Shown in pieces: positions 32,155-40,793 of a stretch of 64,000 nucleotides of DNA. The stretch is from the NCBI GenBank assembly GCA_963773635.1, contig CAVZBW010000005.1:310001-374000 (forward strand). Direction: 5' to 3'. The stretch comes from CAVZBW01 sp963773635 (GTDB taxonomy: Bacteria > Actinomycetota > Acidimicrobiia > Acidimicrobiales > RAAP-2). Numbering within the stretch: position 1 is the stretch's first letter; each line of letters starts with the position of its first letter. The notes beneath the pieces were generated by a model that ran no database searches, was not told the DNA's origin, and was given only the letters and a program-made list of their open reading frames with translations. The translations under genes were made by a program, and so were the position numbers.

Positions 32155-34134
32155 GTGACCCGTCTGCCCAACGTCGTCCGCATGGCGGGACCGATGCCGG
32201 TGGTCGGTCGCCTGCGCCTCCCGGGCGACAAGTCCATCTCGCATCGAGCGCTCCTGCTCGGCTCCATGGCCGAGGGCACCTCGACGATCCGGGGCCTCTC
32301 GGGCGGCGCGGACGTGGCGAGCACCGAGGCGGCCGTCCGGGCGCTCGGGGCTGCGGTCACCCATCACGCTGCCGGGGTCGACATCGCGGGTGGAACCTCA
32401 CGATGGCACCCGGCGGGCGGCGCCATCGATTGCGGCAACTCGGGCACGTCGATGCGCCTCCTGGCGGGCGTGCTGGCCCCCTGCCCCTGGTCGACGGTGC
32501 TGACCGGCGACGCATCCCTGTCCCGCCGGCCGATGGACCGTGTCGCCGAGCCCCTGGAGGCGATGGGGGCTCACCTTGCGGGGCGCGGGCCGAGGTTTCT
32601 GCCGCCCGTCACGGTCACCGGCGGTCCGCTCCACGGCGTCGACTGGACCACCAGGGTCGCAAGCGCCCAGGTCAAGTCGGCCATCCTGTTGGCCGGAGTC
32701 CGGGCCGAGGGGACGACGATCGTGCGGGAGCACGTCGCGACCCGGGCCCACACCGAGGAGATGCTCGAGAGGGCCGGCGCAGACATCGAGGTCGCACCGT
32801 GGGGCTCGGGGCGGGCGGTCACGGTCCGGCGCTCGTCGCTGCGGCCTCTCGACCTGGACGTCCCCGGCGACCCGTCGCAGGCCGCATTTTGGATCGTGGC
32901 CGGCACCATCGTCCCGGGCAGCAAGGTCACGGTCACCCGCCTCTACCCCGGGACCGAGCGGGTGGGCTTCCTCGGCGTGCTCCAGCGCATGGGTGCGCCC
33001 CTCGTCCGCGAGGAGGACGAGGACGGTTTCCTCTCCGTCACCACCGTGCCCGGGTCGCTCGAGGGCACGGTGATTCGGGCCGCCGAGATCCCTTCCCTCG
33101 ACGAGGTCCCGGTCCTCGCCGTCGCCGCAGCGACCGCCTCGGGCACCACCGACTTCGTGTCCATGGGCGAGCTCCGCGTCAAGGAGACCGACCGGCTCTC
33201 GGCGGTGGCACAGCTGGTCTCGGCGTTTGGCGCGCGCGCCGAGGTGCGGGGCGACGACCTGCGCGTCCACGGCATCGGCGGCGTCCTGCGCGGCGCCCGG
33301 ATCGACTCGGCCGGGGACCACCGCCTGGCGATGGCCGCCGCGGTCGCCGCGCTGGCGGCCCAGGGAACGACCATCATCGATGGGTTCGCCTGCGTCGCCA
33401 CGAGCTATCCCGGGTTCCTCGAGGACCTCACCGAGCTGGCCGGGGAGACCTGGGAGCCGGTCGAGGTCGCGGACGGTCGCGTGGCCACCGGTCGCCGGAG
33501 GCTTCCCGACGCGTCGGCGGAAGAGATTCGTCGGGTGGTCATCGCCGTCGACGGCCCCGCCGGCGCGGGCAAGTCCACCGTCTCCAACGCCCTCTCGGAC
33601 CGTCTCGGCATTCCGAGGCTCGATACCGGTGCCATGTACCGTGCCGTCACCTGGCTGGCGCTCCAACGAGGGCTCGACCCCAGCGATCACGGGGCCGTGG
33701 CGGAGATCGCCCGCGGCGCCAAGGTCGAGGTGGGTCCGGTCGTCATGATCGACGGCATCGACGTCACCGAGGAGATCCGTACCCCGAGGGTCAATCAGGC
33801 GGTCTCGCTGGTCGCCGCCAACCCCGACGTGAGGGCCGAGCTCGTGGCCGCGCAGCGGCGCTGGGTGGCACAGCAGGTCGGGGCGGTGGTCGAGGGCAGG
33901 GACATCGGCAGCGTGGTGCTCCCCGACGCGGCCATCAAGGTGTACCTCACCGCCGATCCGCAGGAGCGCGCCCAGCGGCGCTTCGAGGAGGGCCACGACG
34001 GCGTCGAGCGTCGCGACCGGTTCGACAGCAACCGCACCACATCGCCCCTGACCGTGGCGCCCGGCGCCCACGTCATCGACACGACCAACCGGAGCGTGGA
34101 CGAGGTGGTCGAGGAGATCGTCTCGTGGCTGTGA
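32155..34134 (+). CDS. aroA: Fused EPSP synthase-cytidylate kinase (AroA-Cmk)
   Basis: A single 659-residue reading frame with two complete enzymes. Residues 1 to about 435 are 3-phosphoshikimate 1-carboxyvinyltransferase: LPGDKSISHRALLLGSMAEG, DCGNSGTSMRLLAG, RVKETDRLSAVAQ and the final SYPGFLEDL. After a linker of about 30 residues, residues 460-659 are CMP kinase: P-loop GPAGAGKS at 467-474, RLDTGAMYRAVTW, GRDIGSVVLPDA and YLTADPQERAQRR. In related genomes cmk is a separate gene between rluB and der. Fused forms exist elsewhere in databases as far as I recall. It starts at GTG 13 bp after tyrA. Confidence 0.93.
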   Translation: MTRLPNVVRMAGPMPVVGRLRLPGDKSISHRALLLGSMAEGTSTIRGLSGGADVASTEAAVRALGAAVTHHAAGVDIAGGTSRWHPAGGAIDCGNSGTSMRLLAGVLAPCPWSTVLTGDASLSRRPMDRVAEPLEAMGAHLAGRGPRFLPPVTVTGGPLHGVDWTTRVASAQVKSAILLAGVRAEGTTIVREHVATRAHTEEMLERAGADIEVAPWGSGRAVTVRRSSLRPLDLDVPGDPSQAAFWIVAGTIVPGSKVTVTRLYPGTERVGFLGVLQRMGAPLVREEDEDGFLSVTTVPGSLEGTVIRAAEIPSLDEVPVLAVAAATASGTTDFVSMGELRVKETDRLSAVAQLVSAFGARAEVRGDDLRVHGIGGVLRGARIDSAGDHRLAMAAAVAALAAQGTTIIDGFACVATSYPGFLEDLTELAGETWEPVEVADGRVATGRRRLPDASAEEIRRVVIAVDGPAGAGKSTVSNALSDRLGIPRLDTGAMYRAVTWLALQRGLDPSDHGAVAEIARGAKVEVGPVVMIDGIDVTEEIRTPRVNQAVSLVAANPDVRAELVAAQRRWVAQQVGAVVEGRDIGSVVLPDAAIKVYLTADPQERAQRRFEEGHDGVERRDRFDSNRTTSPLTVAPGAHVIDTTNRSVDEVVEEIVSWL

Positions 34135-34150
34135 GAGACCGGATACCGTC

Positions 34151-34903
34151 GTGAGCGAGCCCGTCCCCACGGACACTCCAGAGGGCTCGGCCAACCCAGA
34201 GGGCTCGGCCAACCCAGAGGGCTCAGGCAGCTCCGGGGCTCCGGGGCGGGGCATCGCCTTCAGGGTCGTCCCGAAGCGGACCGTGCCCTACCGGATCGCC
34301 CAGGGCCTCGCCCAAACGATCGTCCGCCTGTGGTTTCGTCCGCAGATCCGGGGCTCCGGCGTCGTGCCCGCCGACGGCCCGGTCATCCTGGCGCCCGTCC
34401 ATCGATCCTTTGCCGACTTCTGCTTCTCGGCCGTGCTAACGGACCGGAAGCTCTTCTTCATGGCCAAGGACGAGCTGTGGCGCTCCCGCCTCCTCGGGAG
34501 GCTACTGGTCGCCCTCGGCGCTTTCCCCGTCCACCGTGGTGGCGTCGATCGCGAGGCCATGGCGCACGCCACGGAGGTGCTCGAGCAGGGCCAGCTCCTC
34601 ATCATGTTCCCCGAGGGCACCCGCCAGGAGGGGACTCGGGTCCAGGAGCTGCTCGACGGCGTCGCCTTCCTCGCGGCCCGCACGGGCACCCCCATCCTGC
34701 CGGTCGGCATCGGCGGCTCGGATGTCTCGATGCCCAAGGGGACGAAGGTGCCCAAGCGGACCCCCATCACCCTCGTCGTCGGCCGGCAGCTCCAGCCCCC
34801 GGCCCGGCGGGAGAGTGGCCGGGTCTCGCGCCGCGAGGTCCACAAGACGACCGTGGAGCTGCGCGAGGCGCTCCAGGAGGCTTACGACCAGGCTCGCACC
34901 TGA
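34151..34903 (+). CDS. plsC: 1-acyl-sn-glycerol-3-phosphate acyltransferase (PlsC family)
   Basis: A 250-residue LPLAT-family acyltransferase for phosphatidate synthesis at the inner membrane face. The catalytic HX4D motif is in APVHRSFADFCF, the substrate motif in GAFPVHRGGVDREA, FPEGTR in IMFPEGTRQEG and the fourth motif in ILPVGIGGS. The first 35 residues are a disordered PEGSAN repeat (18-bp tandem units) that can vary in frame. It follows cmk as plsC often does in other phyla. GTG start. It ends inside a perfect hairpin shared with the opposing glycosyltransferase gene. Confidence 0.9.
   Translation: MSEPVPTDTPEGSANPEGSANPEGSGSSGAPGRGIAFRVVPKRTVPYRIAQGLAQTIVRLWFRPQIRGSGVVPADGPVILAPVHRSFADFCFSAVLTDRKLFFMAKDELWRSRLLGRLLVALGAFPVHRGGVDREAMAHATEVLEQGQLLIMFPEGTRQEGTRVQELLDGVAFLAARTGTPILPVGIGGSDVSMPKGTKVPKRTPITLVVGRQLQPPARRESGRVSRREVHKTTVELREALQEAYDQART
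34178..34224 (+). repeat. 18-bp tandem unit, 2.6 copies, at the plsC 5' end
   Basis: CCAGAGGGCTCGGCCAAC occurs twice and then partially, giving PEGSAN repeats in the N-terminal leader. Confidence 0.88.
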
Positions 34904-34919
34904 GCAGTCCTCAGGTGCG
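34895..34919. terminator. Bidirectional hairpin between plsC and the glycosyltransferase gene
   Basis: CGCACCTGAG-CAGTC-CTCAGGTGCG is a perfect 10-bp stem with a 5-nt loop. Each arm contains one of the two facing stop codons. No T tract, but the position between convergent genes makes termination in both directions likely. Confidence 0.7.
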
Positions 34920-35723
34920 TCGGCGGGCCCGGAGCCAGCTCTCGGCCACCACCGACCCGTAGCGCAGCCCGAACAGGGCGTTGGCCCCCTTCTTGGTCGT
35001 CCCCGAGGCCCGGGGACGCCAGACGGTCGGGCGCTCGGCGACGCGCCAGCCGCGGGAGAGCGCGGCGATCAACAGCTCGGCGGTCTGGTACTGCTCCTGG
35101 ACCAGCTGGCCGACGACGTCCGCGAGCATCGCCGTCCGCAGCGCCCGGTAGCCGTTGGACGTGTCGGTGAGACCTGCTCCGGTCAACAGGTTGATGACCG
35201 CGGCGAAGACGCGCACGCCCGCCCGACGGATCTCGTCGCTCGTCTGGTCCACCCCGAGGCGCCGGGAGGCGACGACGAAGTCGGCCTCGTCGTCCACGAG
35301 GGGCTGGAGGAGATTGGGAAGCTCGGCCGGATCGTTTTGACCGTCCGCGTCGAGGGTCACGACGAAGCGGACGCCCCGGTCGATGCACAGCTGGTACCCG
35401 ACCCACAGCGCCACGCCGTGCCCGAGGTTGACCGGCAGCACCACCGTGGGCGCGCCCGACTCCAGGGCCACCCGGTCGGTCCCGTCCTCGCCGCCGTCCA
35501 CGACGACGAGCGTGGTCACCCGGAGTCCACAGGCCTCCTCCGGCATCGACTTGAGCACGTCGCCGATGTTGTCCGCCTCGTTGTAGGCGCACAGCAGCGC
35601 CACGACCGGCCCCAGCGTGACGTCGGGGAACCTCTGGTCGAATTCTCGCAGGGCCTGGTCGACGGCGAGGCGCTGGAGAGCACGGCGGCGCTCGCCCTCG
35701 CGCGGGTCCCTTGGATGCAGCAC
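34911..35723 (-). CDS. Family 2 glycosyltransferase (dolichyl-phosphate mannose synthase-like)
   Basis: A 270-residue GT2 enzyme with VVALLCAYNEADNIGDVLKS, VVVDGGEDGTDRVA, the DxD motif LDADGQNDPAE, and TDTSNGYRALR, as in polyprenyl-phosphate sugar transferases and DPM1 relatives. It has no C-terminal membrane domain, so it works at the membrane face on a nucleotide sugar and an unknown acceptor. The start is GTG at 35723. It lies 8 bp downstream of the HD-oxygenase gene on the same strand, so the two are probably cotranscribed. Confidence 0.88.
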   Translation of the reverse strand: MLHPRDPREGERRRALQRLAVDQALREFDQRFPDVTLGPVVALLCAYNEADNIGDVLKSMPEEACGLRVTTLVVVDGGEDGTDRVALESGAPTVVLPVNLGHGVALWVGYQLCIDRGVRFVVTLDADGQNDPAELPNLLQPLVDDEADFVVASRRLGVDQTSDEIRRAGVRVFAAVINLLTGAGLTDTSNGYRALRTAMLADVVGQLVQEQYQTAELLIAALSRGWRVAERPTVWRPRASGTTKKGANALFGLRYGSVVAESWLRARRRT

Positions 35724-35731
35724 GCGGGGTC

Positions 35732-36331
35732 TTACAGGCGGTTGGGGCTGGCGAGGACCTCTCGGACCATCGGCTCGAAGTGCGATAACGGCCGGGTCGG
35801 GTAGTCCGGGTCGAAGCTGGCCTGGTCCCACTCGTCGGCAAAGCACTCCGCCAGGGGGAACCACGGCTCGCTCCGGTACTGCTCGCGGGCATCGGGGTCC
35901 ATCCCCAGGTGGGCGTAATAGTGGCGACCCTGGAAGTCCTGATGTGCCGCGATGACCGAGTAGACCTCGTCGCGCACGTAGGGGCGAAGGATCTCCGCCG
36001 AGATGTTCGGGTGGTTGGCCACCGAGACCGCCTTGCCCACGTCGTGACACAGCGAGGCGACGATCATCTCCCGGTCGGCGCCGGCTTCCTCGGCACGCGT
36101 CGCCGTCTGGAGCGAATGGGTCAGCTGGTCCACGGCGAACCCGTCGACGATCCCCGCCAGGGACTCGAGCATGGCGAGCACCTGATCGGCCACCCGGGGC
36201 TGGTGCTCGAGGCTCTCGCCGACGATGGTCTGCCACTCCTCACGAGTCGACACGTCCATGGCGGCGAAGCGTCCTCGTTGTGCAAATGCGGGCTGGTGCG
36301 TCGCCGGCGAGGAGGTGGCCGTTTGCGTCAT
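35732..36331 (-). CDS. HD-domain protein with PhnZ-type diiron ligand set
   Basis: A 199-residue HD-fold protein. The ligand pattern is H72 (QLTHSLQ), H96-D97 (LCHDVGK), H107 (NHPN), H130 (AAHQDF) and D169 (EWDQ). By my alignment from memory this matches PhnZ and MIOX-like mixed-valence diiron oxygenases, and the flanking text (QLTHSLQTATRAEEAGADRE) is close to PhnZ. A phosphonate-degrading role is not supported by neighbours: no phn genes are near. A hydrolase activity remains possible. The ATG is preceded by GAGAAT 6 nt upstream, which may be a leaderless -10 box. It is followed by the GT2 gene. Confidence 0.8.
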   Translation of the reverse strand: MTQTATSSPATHQPAFAQRGRFAAMDVSTREEWQTIVGESLEHQPRVADQVLAMLESLAGIVDGFAVDQLTHSLQTATRAEEAGADREMIVASLCHDVGKAVSVANHPNISAEILRPYVRDEVYSVIAAHQDFQGRHYYAHLGMDPDAREQYRSEPWFPLAECFADEWDQASFDPDYPTRPLSHFEPMVREVLASPNRL

Positions 36332-36441
36332 CGTTCCATTCTCGCACGATTTGGCCGGCGTCTTCCGGAACCCGAGCACCTGGTCCGCGATCGTCCTGCA
36401 CGAAGACCCGGCCCACGAGGTCGGCCGGGACCGAGGGCCAT

Positions 36442-37485
36442 TCAGGAGGCGAGGAGCTCCAGGATGTCTGCGGCCGAGACCTCCCGGTCCCCGGCCACCG
36501 GTTCCCCCGGCCTCGCCGCCCCGGAGCCGTTGAGGACGACGAGGGCGGCGGCCACGGCGCGCAGCAGCTCTCGTAGCTCCGGCGGTGGGGGAAAGTACTC
36601 GTCCTCGGTGGTGACCCGCACCACCTCCACCCCGTAGCGCGGAGCCAGCGCGTCGATGACGTCGCTCACCAGAGCCTCGGGCGCGGACGCCCCCGCGGTG
36701 ACGCCGACGGTGCCCTTGAGGTCGGTGGGGAGCTCGTCGGCACCGTTGATCCGCACCACACGGGAGCAGCCCGCGGCTTGGGCGACCTTCTCGAGGGCGA
36801 TGGTGTTGGACGAGTTGGCGGAGCCGACGACCACGACCGCGTCGGAGCCGTCGGCGATGGCCTTGAGCGCCGCCTGACGGTTGGTCGTGGCGAAGCACAG
36901 GTCGCCCCGACCTGGGGTCCAGAGATCGGGAAAACGGCGCCGGGCACCCTCGAGGATCCCCTGCCACTCGTCGTGACTCAGCGTGGTCTGGGCAAGGAGG
37001 GCGACGGGAGCGCCGCCCTCCAGGGCGTCGAGGCGATCGAGATCCCCCTCGCTCTCGATGAGCCGCACCGCCTCGGGGGCGACGGCCATCGTGCCCAGCG
37101 CCTCCTCGTGCCCGGCGTGACCGACGTAGAGGATGGCGTACCCCTTGCGGCTGCGGACCTTGACCTCGTGGTGGACCTTGGTCACGAGGGGGCACACGGC
37201 GTCGACCACCACGCCACGAACCCTTGCGGCAGAGACGACATCGGGCGCCGAGCCGTGGGCGCTGAGCATCAGCGGGCTGCCGGCGGGCACCTCGGAGGCG
37301 TCGTCCACGAAGACCACGCCGAGAGCCTGGAACTGCTCGACGACGTGGCGGTTGTGGACGATCTCGTGGTAGCAGTAGACGGGCGGCTCAAAGACCCGCA
37401 CCATCCAGGCAAGGGCCTTGATCGCCTTCTCCACGCCGGCGCAGAAGCCCCGAGGCTCCGCCAGCAGGACACGCTCCACCTCCAC
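36442..37485 (-). CDS. ispH: 4-hydroxy-3-methylbut-2-enyl diphosphate reductase
   Basis: A 347-residue [4Fe-4S] enzyme that makes IPP and DMAPP in the last step of the MEP pathway. The three cluster cysteines are in GFCAGVEKAI, DAVCPLVTKVH and LCFATTNRQ; the catalytic region EIVHNRHVV and SANSSNT (substrate binding) are conserved. The C terminus is longer than in E. coli by about 25 residues. GTG start with TATCCT 6 nt upstream. Divergent from the DUF512 gene; the 93-bp space holds both promoters. Confidence 0.95.
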   Translation of the reverse strand: MEVERVLLAEPRGFCAGVEKAIKALAWMVRVFEPPVYCYHEIVHNRHVVEQFQALGVVFVDDASEVPAGSPLMLSAHGSAPDVVSAARVRGVVVDAVCPLVTKVHHEVKVRSRKGYAILYVGHAGHEEALGTMAVAPEAVRLIESEGDLDRLDALEGGAPVALLAQTTLSHDEWQGILEGARRRFPDLWTPGRGDLCFATTNRQAALKAIADGSDAVVVVGSANSSNTIALEKVAQAAGCSRVVRINGADELPTDLKGTVGVTAGASAPEALVSDVIDALAPRYGVEVVRVTTEDEYFPPPPELRELLRAVAAALVVLNGSGAARPGEPVAGDREVSAADILELLAS

Positions 37486-37491
37486 GACCCC

Positions 37492-37497
37492 AGGATA
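37492..37497 (-). promoter_or_regulatory. -10 box TATCCT for ispH, probable leaderless promoter
   Basis: On the minus strand TATCCT ends 6 nt before the ispH GTG. Confidence 0.45.
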
Positions 37498-37566
37498 CGG
37501 GGGATCGGCCGGCCGACAAGGGCACGCCCTTTCGGGGCCTCGGAACCGGGTCCGAGGACCATCCTT

Positions 37567-37572
37567 TAGCCT
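37567..37572 (+). promoter_or_regulatory. -10 box TAGCCT for the DUF512 gene, probable leaderless promoter
   Basis: TAGCCT ends 6 nt before the GTG start. Confidence 0.45.
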
Positions 37573-37578
37573 GTCTGC

Positions 37579-39006
37579 GTGTCAGAGCCAAGGGTCGCGG
37601 CGATCGCCGAGGCGTCGCCGGCAGCGATGGCGGGGATGCTCGCAGGTGACGAGCTCGTCAGCCTCAACGGGCGGGTGCCCCGGGACGTCATCGCCTACTC
37701 CCAGATCATGGACGAGGCGGAGGTCGACGTCCTCGTGCGGCGCGGGGGAGAGATCCTGCCCGAACCGGTGCGCATCCAAAAGCAGGCCGGCGAGCCGGCC
37801 GGCCTGGAGGTGTCCTCGCCGCTCTTCGACCGGGTACGCACGTGCGACAACCACTGTGCGTTCTGTTTCATCCACCAGCTCCCCAAGGGCATGCGCCGCA
37901 GCCTGTACGTGAAGGACGACGACTACCGGCTCTCCTTCCTCTACGGAAACTTCACGACGCTCACCCGCTTCACCGAGCTCGACGCCGAGCGAGTCATCGA
38001 CCAGCGCCTGGGACCGCTCTACGTGTCCATCCACGCCACGGATCCGTCCGTGCGGGCCCACATGCTGCGCAATCCCCGGGGTGCCACAAGCCTGCGCTGG
38101 CTCAGGGTCCTGCTCGAGGCGGGCATCGAGGTGCACGGGCAGATCGTGGTGTGCCCCGGCATCAACGACGGCCCCGTGCTCGAGGACACCTTCGCCGGGA
38201 TCCTCGACGAGTACCCGAGGCTCGCCTCGGTGGGGGTCGTCCCGCTCGGCATCAGCCGCTTCACCCGCGAGCCGGAACTGCGAGCGCACACGGCCGCCGA
38301 GGCCGAGGCGGTACACGGCCTGGTGGGGGAGTGGCAGCCCCTGTACGAGCAGGCGCTCGGCCATCGGATGGCCTACGCCGCCGACGAGTACTACCTGATG
38401 GCGGGGCGTGCGTTTCCCCCCACGGAGGCCTACGAGGGCCTGCCGCAGCACGAGAACGGGATCGGGATGGCCGCGGCGTTTGCCGACGCCTTTCGCGGCG
38501 ACGCCGGGCGGGCGCTCGGCGCGCGCGCCGGGTTCTTTGCCTCCGTGGACGGGGCCCCCGCCCACGGCTACCGCTCGCCTCGGGCAAGGGTCGAGCGCGA
38601 CCGTGCCTCCCTCGACCAGCGGCCCGTCCGCATCCTCACCGGCGCCTACGGCGCGGCGGTGCTCGCTCCACTGGTGGACGAGCTCGTGGCCACCGGCGAG
38701 GCCTCGAGCGCAGATGTCGGGGTCGTGGCCGTCGAGAACCGGTTCTTTGGAGGCAACATCGGCGTGACCGGGCTGCTCACCGCCACGGACCTCGCCCGAG
38801 CCCTCGACGAGGGTCCCGAGCACGCCCGCTACCTGGTGGCCGATGCCTGCCTCTCCGGGGGGCGGTTTCTCGACGGGGCCACCGTGGCGGAATTGCCTCG
38901 CGCCGTCGAGGTCGTGCCCAGCGACGGTTTGTCCCTCCGCCGGGCGCTCTGCGGCAAGGCGGAGCCCGCCGGGGTCGAGATCTCACCCGAGCCCGCGTCC
39001 CGATGA
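37579..39006 (+). CDS. DUF512 radical SAM protein
   Basis: A 475-residue protein of the DUF512 family. An N-terminal PDZ-like segment (EASPAAMAGMLAGDELVSLN) is followed by the radical SAM cluster motif with Cys89, Cys93 and Cys96 (TCDNHCAFCFIHQLPKGMR) and the SAM-domain barrel (GPLYVSIHATDPSVRAHML, VCPGINDG). The C-terminal DUF512 part contains VRILTGAYGAAVLAPL and FFGGNIGVTGLLT. The family is widely paired with der and is of unproven function; a role in ribosome or RNA modification is only a guess. The stop overlaps the der start (ATGA). Confidence 0.92.
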   Translation: MSEPRVAAIAEASPAAMAGMLAGDELVSLNGRVPRDVIAYSQIMDEAEVDVLVRRGGEILPEPVRIQKQAGEPAGLEVSSPLFDRVRTCDNHCAFCFIHQLPKGMRRSLYVKDDDYRLSFLYGNFTTLTRFTELDAERVIDQRLGPLYVSIHATDPSVRAHMLRNPRGATSLRWLRVLLEAGIEVHGQIVVCPGINDGPVLEDTFAGILDEYPRLASVGVVPLGISRFTREPELRAHTAAEAEAVHGLVGEWQPLYEQALGHRMAYAADEYYLMAGRAFPPTEAYEGLPQHENGIGMAAAFADAFRGDAGRALGARAGFFASVDGAPAHGYRSPRARVERDRASLDQRPVRILTGAYGAAVLAPLVDELVATGEASSADVGVVAVENRFFGGNIGVTGLLTATDLARALDEGPEHARYLVADACLSGGRFLDGATVAELPRAVEVVPSDGLSLRRALCGKAEPAGVEISPEPASR

Positions 39007-40475
39007 GCGCCGCCTCCCCGGAGCTCGCCGGAGGAGCGTCCGGCGTGGCCCCCGAGGGGGCGCGGCCGACGACCGGCGATGCCCCGCGCCCGGTCGTCGT
39101 TGTCGCCGGGCGCCCCAACGTGGGCAAGTCTTCCCTGGTCAACCGCATCGTCGGTCGCCGCGCCGCGGTCGTCGAGGAGGAACCGGGCGTCACCCGCGAC
39201 CGCAAGGTCCTCCAAGCGGAGTGGACCGGCGTGCCCTTCCAGCTCGTCGACACCGGCGGCTGGACGCCGGGCCGCATCGGCCTCGACGCCGAGGTTCGCC
39301 GTCAGGCGGAGCAGGCGCTCGACCAAGCCGATCTGATCGTGTTCGTCGTGGACGTCACCACCGGGGTGACCGCGGAGGACCTGGCGGCGGCACGAGTCGT
39401 CCGGAGGGCGGACGCCCCGGTCCTGCTCGCCGCCAACAAGGTCGACGACCAGACCTGGGAGGCGGCGGCCTGGGAGTTTGTGCGCCTCGGCCTGGGCGAC
39501 CCGTGGCCGGTGAGCGCGGCGCACGGCAGGGGCACCGGTGACCTCCTGGACGAGGTGGTCCGACGGGCGGTCCGCGTCGATCCCGGGGTTTCCGGCCCGC
39601 TCGGAGAGGAGGACGGCCGCGCCGGGCCGGGAAGACAGGCCTCGCCTCCTGCAACGATCGGGTCGGGAGAGACGAGCCCCCCCGGAGAGGCGGACCAGGC
39701 CGCAGTGCCACAGGTGGCCCTCGTGGGGAGGCCCAACGCCGGCAAGTCGACGCTGTTCAACCGCGTCATCGGCGAGGAGCGCTCCATCGTCCACGACCTG
39801 CCCGGCACCACTCGAGACGTGATCGACACGGAGCTTCAGACGGACGAGGGTCCCGTCAAGTTCCTCGACACGGCCGGCATGCGCCGACCCTCGCGCACCG
39901 AGGCGGGCACCGAGCAGCACTCGGTGCTGCGGGCCCTGGAGGCACTCGACCGAGCCGACATCGCGGTGCTGGTCATCGATGCCACGGTCGGCCCTTCGCA
40001 CCAGGATCAGCGGTTGGCCGAGCGCATGACCGCGGCCGGCTGCCCGGCGATCGTCGTGCTCAACAAGTGGGAGGTCCTCGACGCGGAGCAGCGCCAGGAC
40101 GTCCTCGCCTCACTCGACGACCGGCTCAAGTTCCTCGGGGACGCTCCCGTCCTGCGGATGTCGGCGCGATCGGGCAGGGGGGTGCACCGGCTGCTGCCCG
40201 CGATCTGGTCGACCCTCGACTCCTACCGCCAGCGGGTCTCGACGGGGATGCTCAACCGAGCCCTACGCGACCTGCAGGCCGCGCACCCCGCGCCCGGGGC
40301 CAGGATCCGCTACGGCGTGCAGGGGGCCAGCGAGCCCCCGACCTTCACGCTCTTCGCCTCGGGGCGCCTGCCGCCGACCTACCTGCGCTACCTCGAGCGA
40401 GGCCTGAGGGAGCGCTTCGATCTCGGCTCCACTCCGATCAAGCTCCGGGTCCGTCTCATGGGCCGGCGGGCATGA
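39003..40475 (+). CDS. der: Ribosome-assembly GTPase Der (EngA)
   Basis: A 490-residue double GTPase for 50S assembly. The first G domain has GRPNVGKSS, DTGGW and NKVD; the second has GRPNAGKST, DTAGM and NKWE; a KH-like domain ends the protein (PGARIRYGVQGASEPPTFTL). A Gly/Pro-rich linker of about 45 residues joins the G domains, longer than usual. The 30-residue N-terminal leader is low complexity. Coupled to the DUF512 gene upstream and to a small zinc-ribbon gene downstream by 4-bp overlaps. Confidence 0.96.
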   Translation: MSAASPELAGGASGVAPEGARPTTGDAPRPVVVVAGRPNVGKSSLVNRIVGRRAAVVEEEPGVTRDRKVLQAEWTGVPFQLVDTGGWTPGRIGLDAEVRRQAEQALDQADLIVFVVDVTTGVTAEDLAAARVVRRADAPVLLAANKVDDQTWEAAAWEFVRLGLGDPWPVSAAHGRGTGDLLDEVVRRAVRVDPGVSGPLGEEDGRAGPGRQASPPATIGSGETSPPGEADQAAVPQVALVGRPNAGKSTLFNRVIGEERSIVHDLPGTTRDVIDTELQTDEGPVKFLDTAGMRRPSRTEAGTEQHSVLRALEALDRADIAVLVIDATVGPSHQDQRLAERMTAAGCPAIVVLNKWEVLDAEQRQDVLASLDDRLKFLGDAPVLRMSARSGRGVHRLLPAIWSTLDSYRQRVSTGMLNRALRDLQAAHPAPGARIRYGVQGASEPPTFTLFASGRLPPTYLRYLERGLRERFDLGSTPIKLRVRLMGRRA

Positions 40476-40768
40476 GCCCCAAGCCCGCCGCCGACGACCG
40501 GGGGCCGGCCCAGGAGGACTCCACCGAGCCCGCCGAGGGAGCCGAGGAGGTTCTGTGGTGTGAGGAGTGCCACCGCATGGTCGATCCGGAGGTGCTCTCG
40601 GAGGACGGGCGCTGTCCCCGTTGCGGCAACGAGCTGCTCGTGGCGGACCCGGCAAAGGTGGGTCGCCGTCACGTCCCCTGGACGTTCAAGGCGATGCTCG
40701 TCGCGACCGTCGTCTACCTCGGATACCGCGCCTACCAGGGAATCGCGTGGCTGGCGCACCACTTCTGA
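40472..40768 (+). CDS. Small zinc-ribbon membrane protein
   Basis: A 98-residue protein with an acidic leader, a zinc ribbon made of CEECHRM and CPRCGNE (two CXXC pairs), and one C-terminal membrane segment (FKAMLVATVVYLGYRAYQGI). No enzyme family is recognised. Because its ATG overlaps the der stop, it is cotranscribed with der. A tail-anchored, zinc-binding adaptor is the most that can be said. Confidence 0.8.
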   Translation: MSPKPAADDRGPAQEDSTEPAEGAEEVLWCEECHRMVDPEVLSEDGRCPRCGNELLVADPAKVGRRHVPWTFKAMLVATVVYLGYRAYQGIAWLAHHF

Positions 40769-40793
40769 GCGGTCACCGGGGCACCGGCGCCCG

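Noticed and set aside
35732..36331. Phosphonate degradation locus
   Set aside because: Only the oxygenase-like HD protein is present; no PhnY, transporter or C-P lyase genes nearby.
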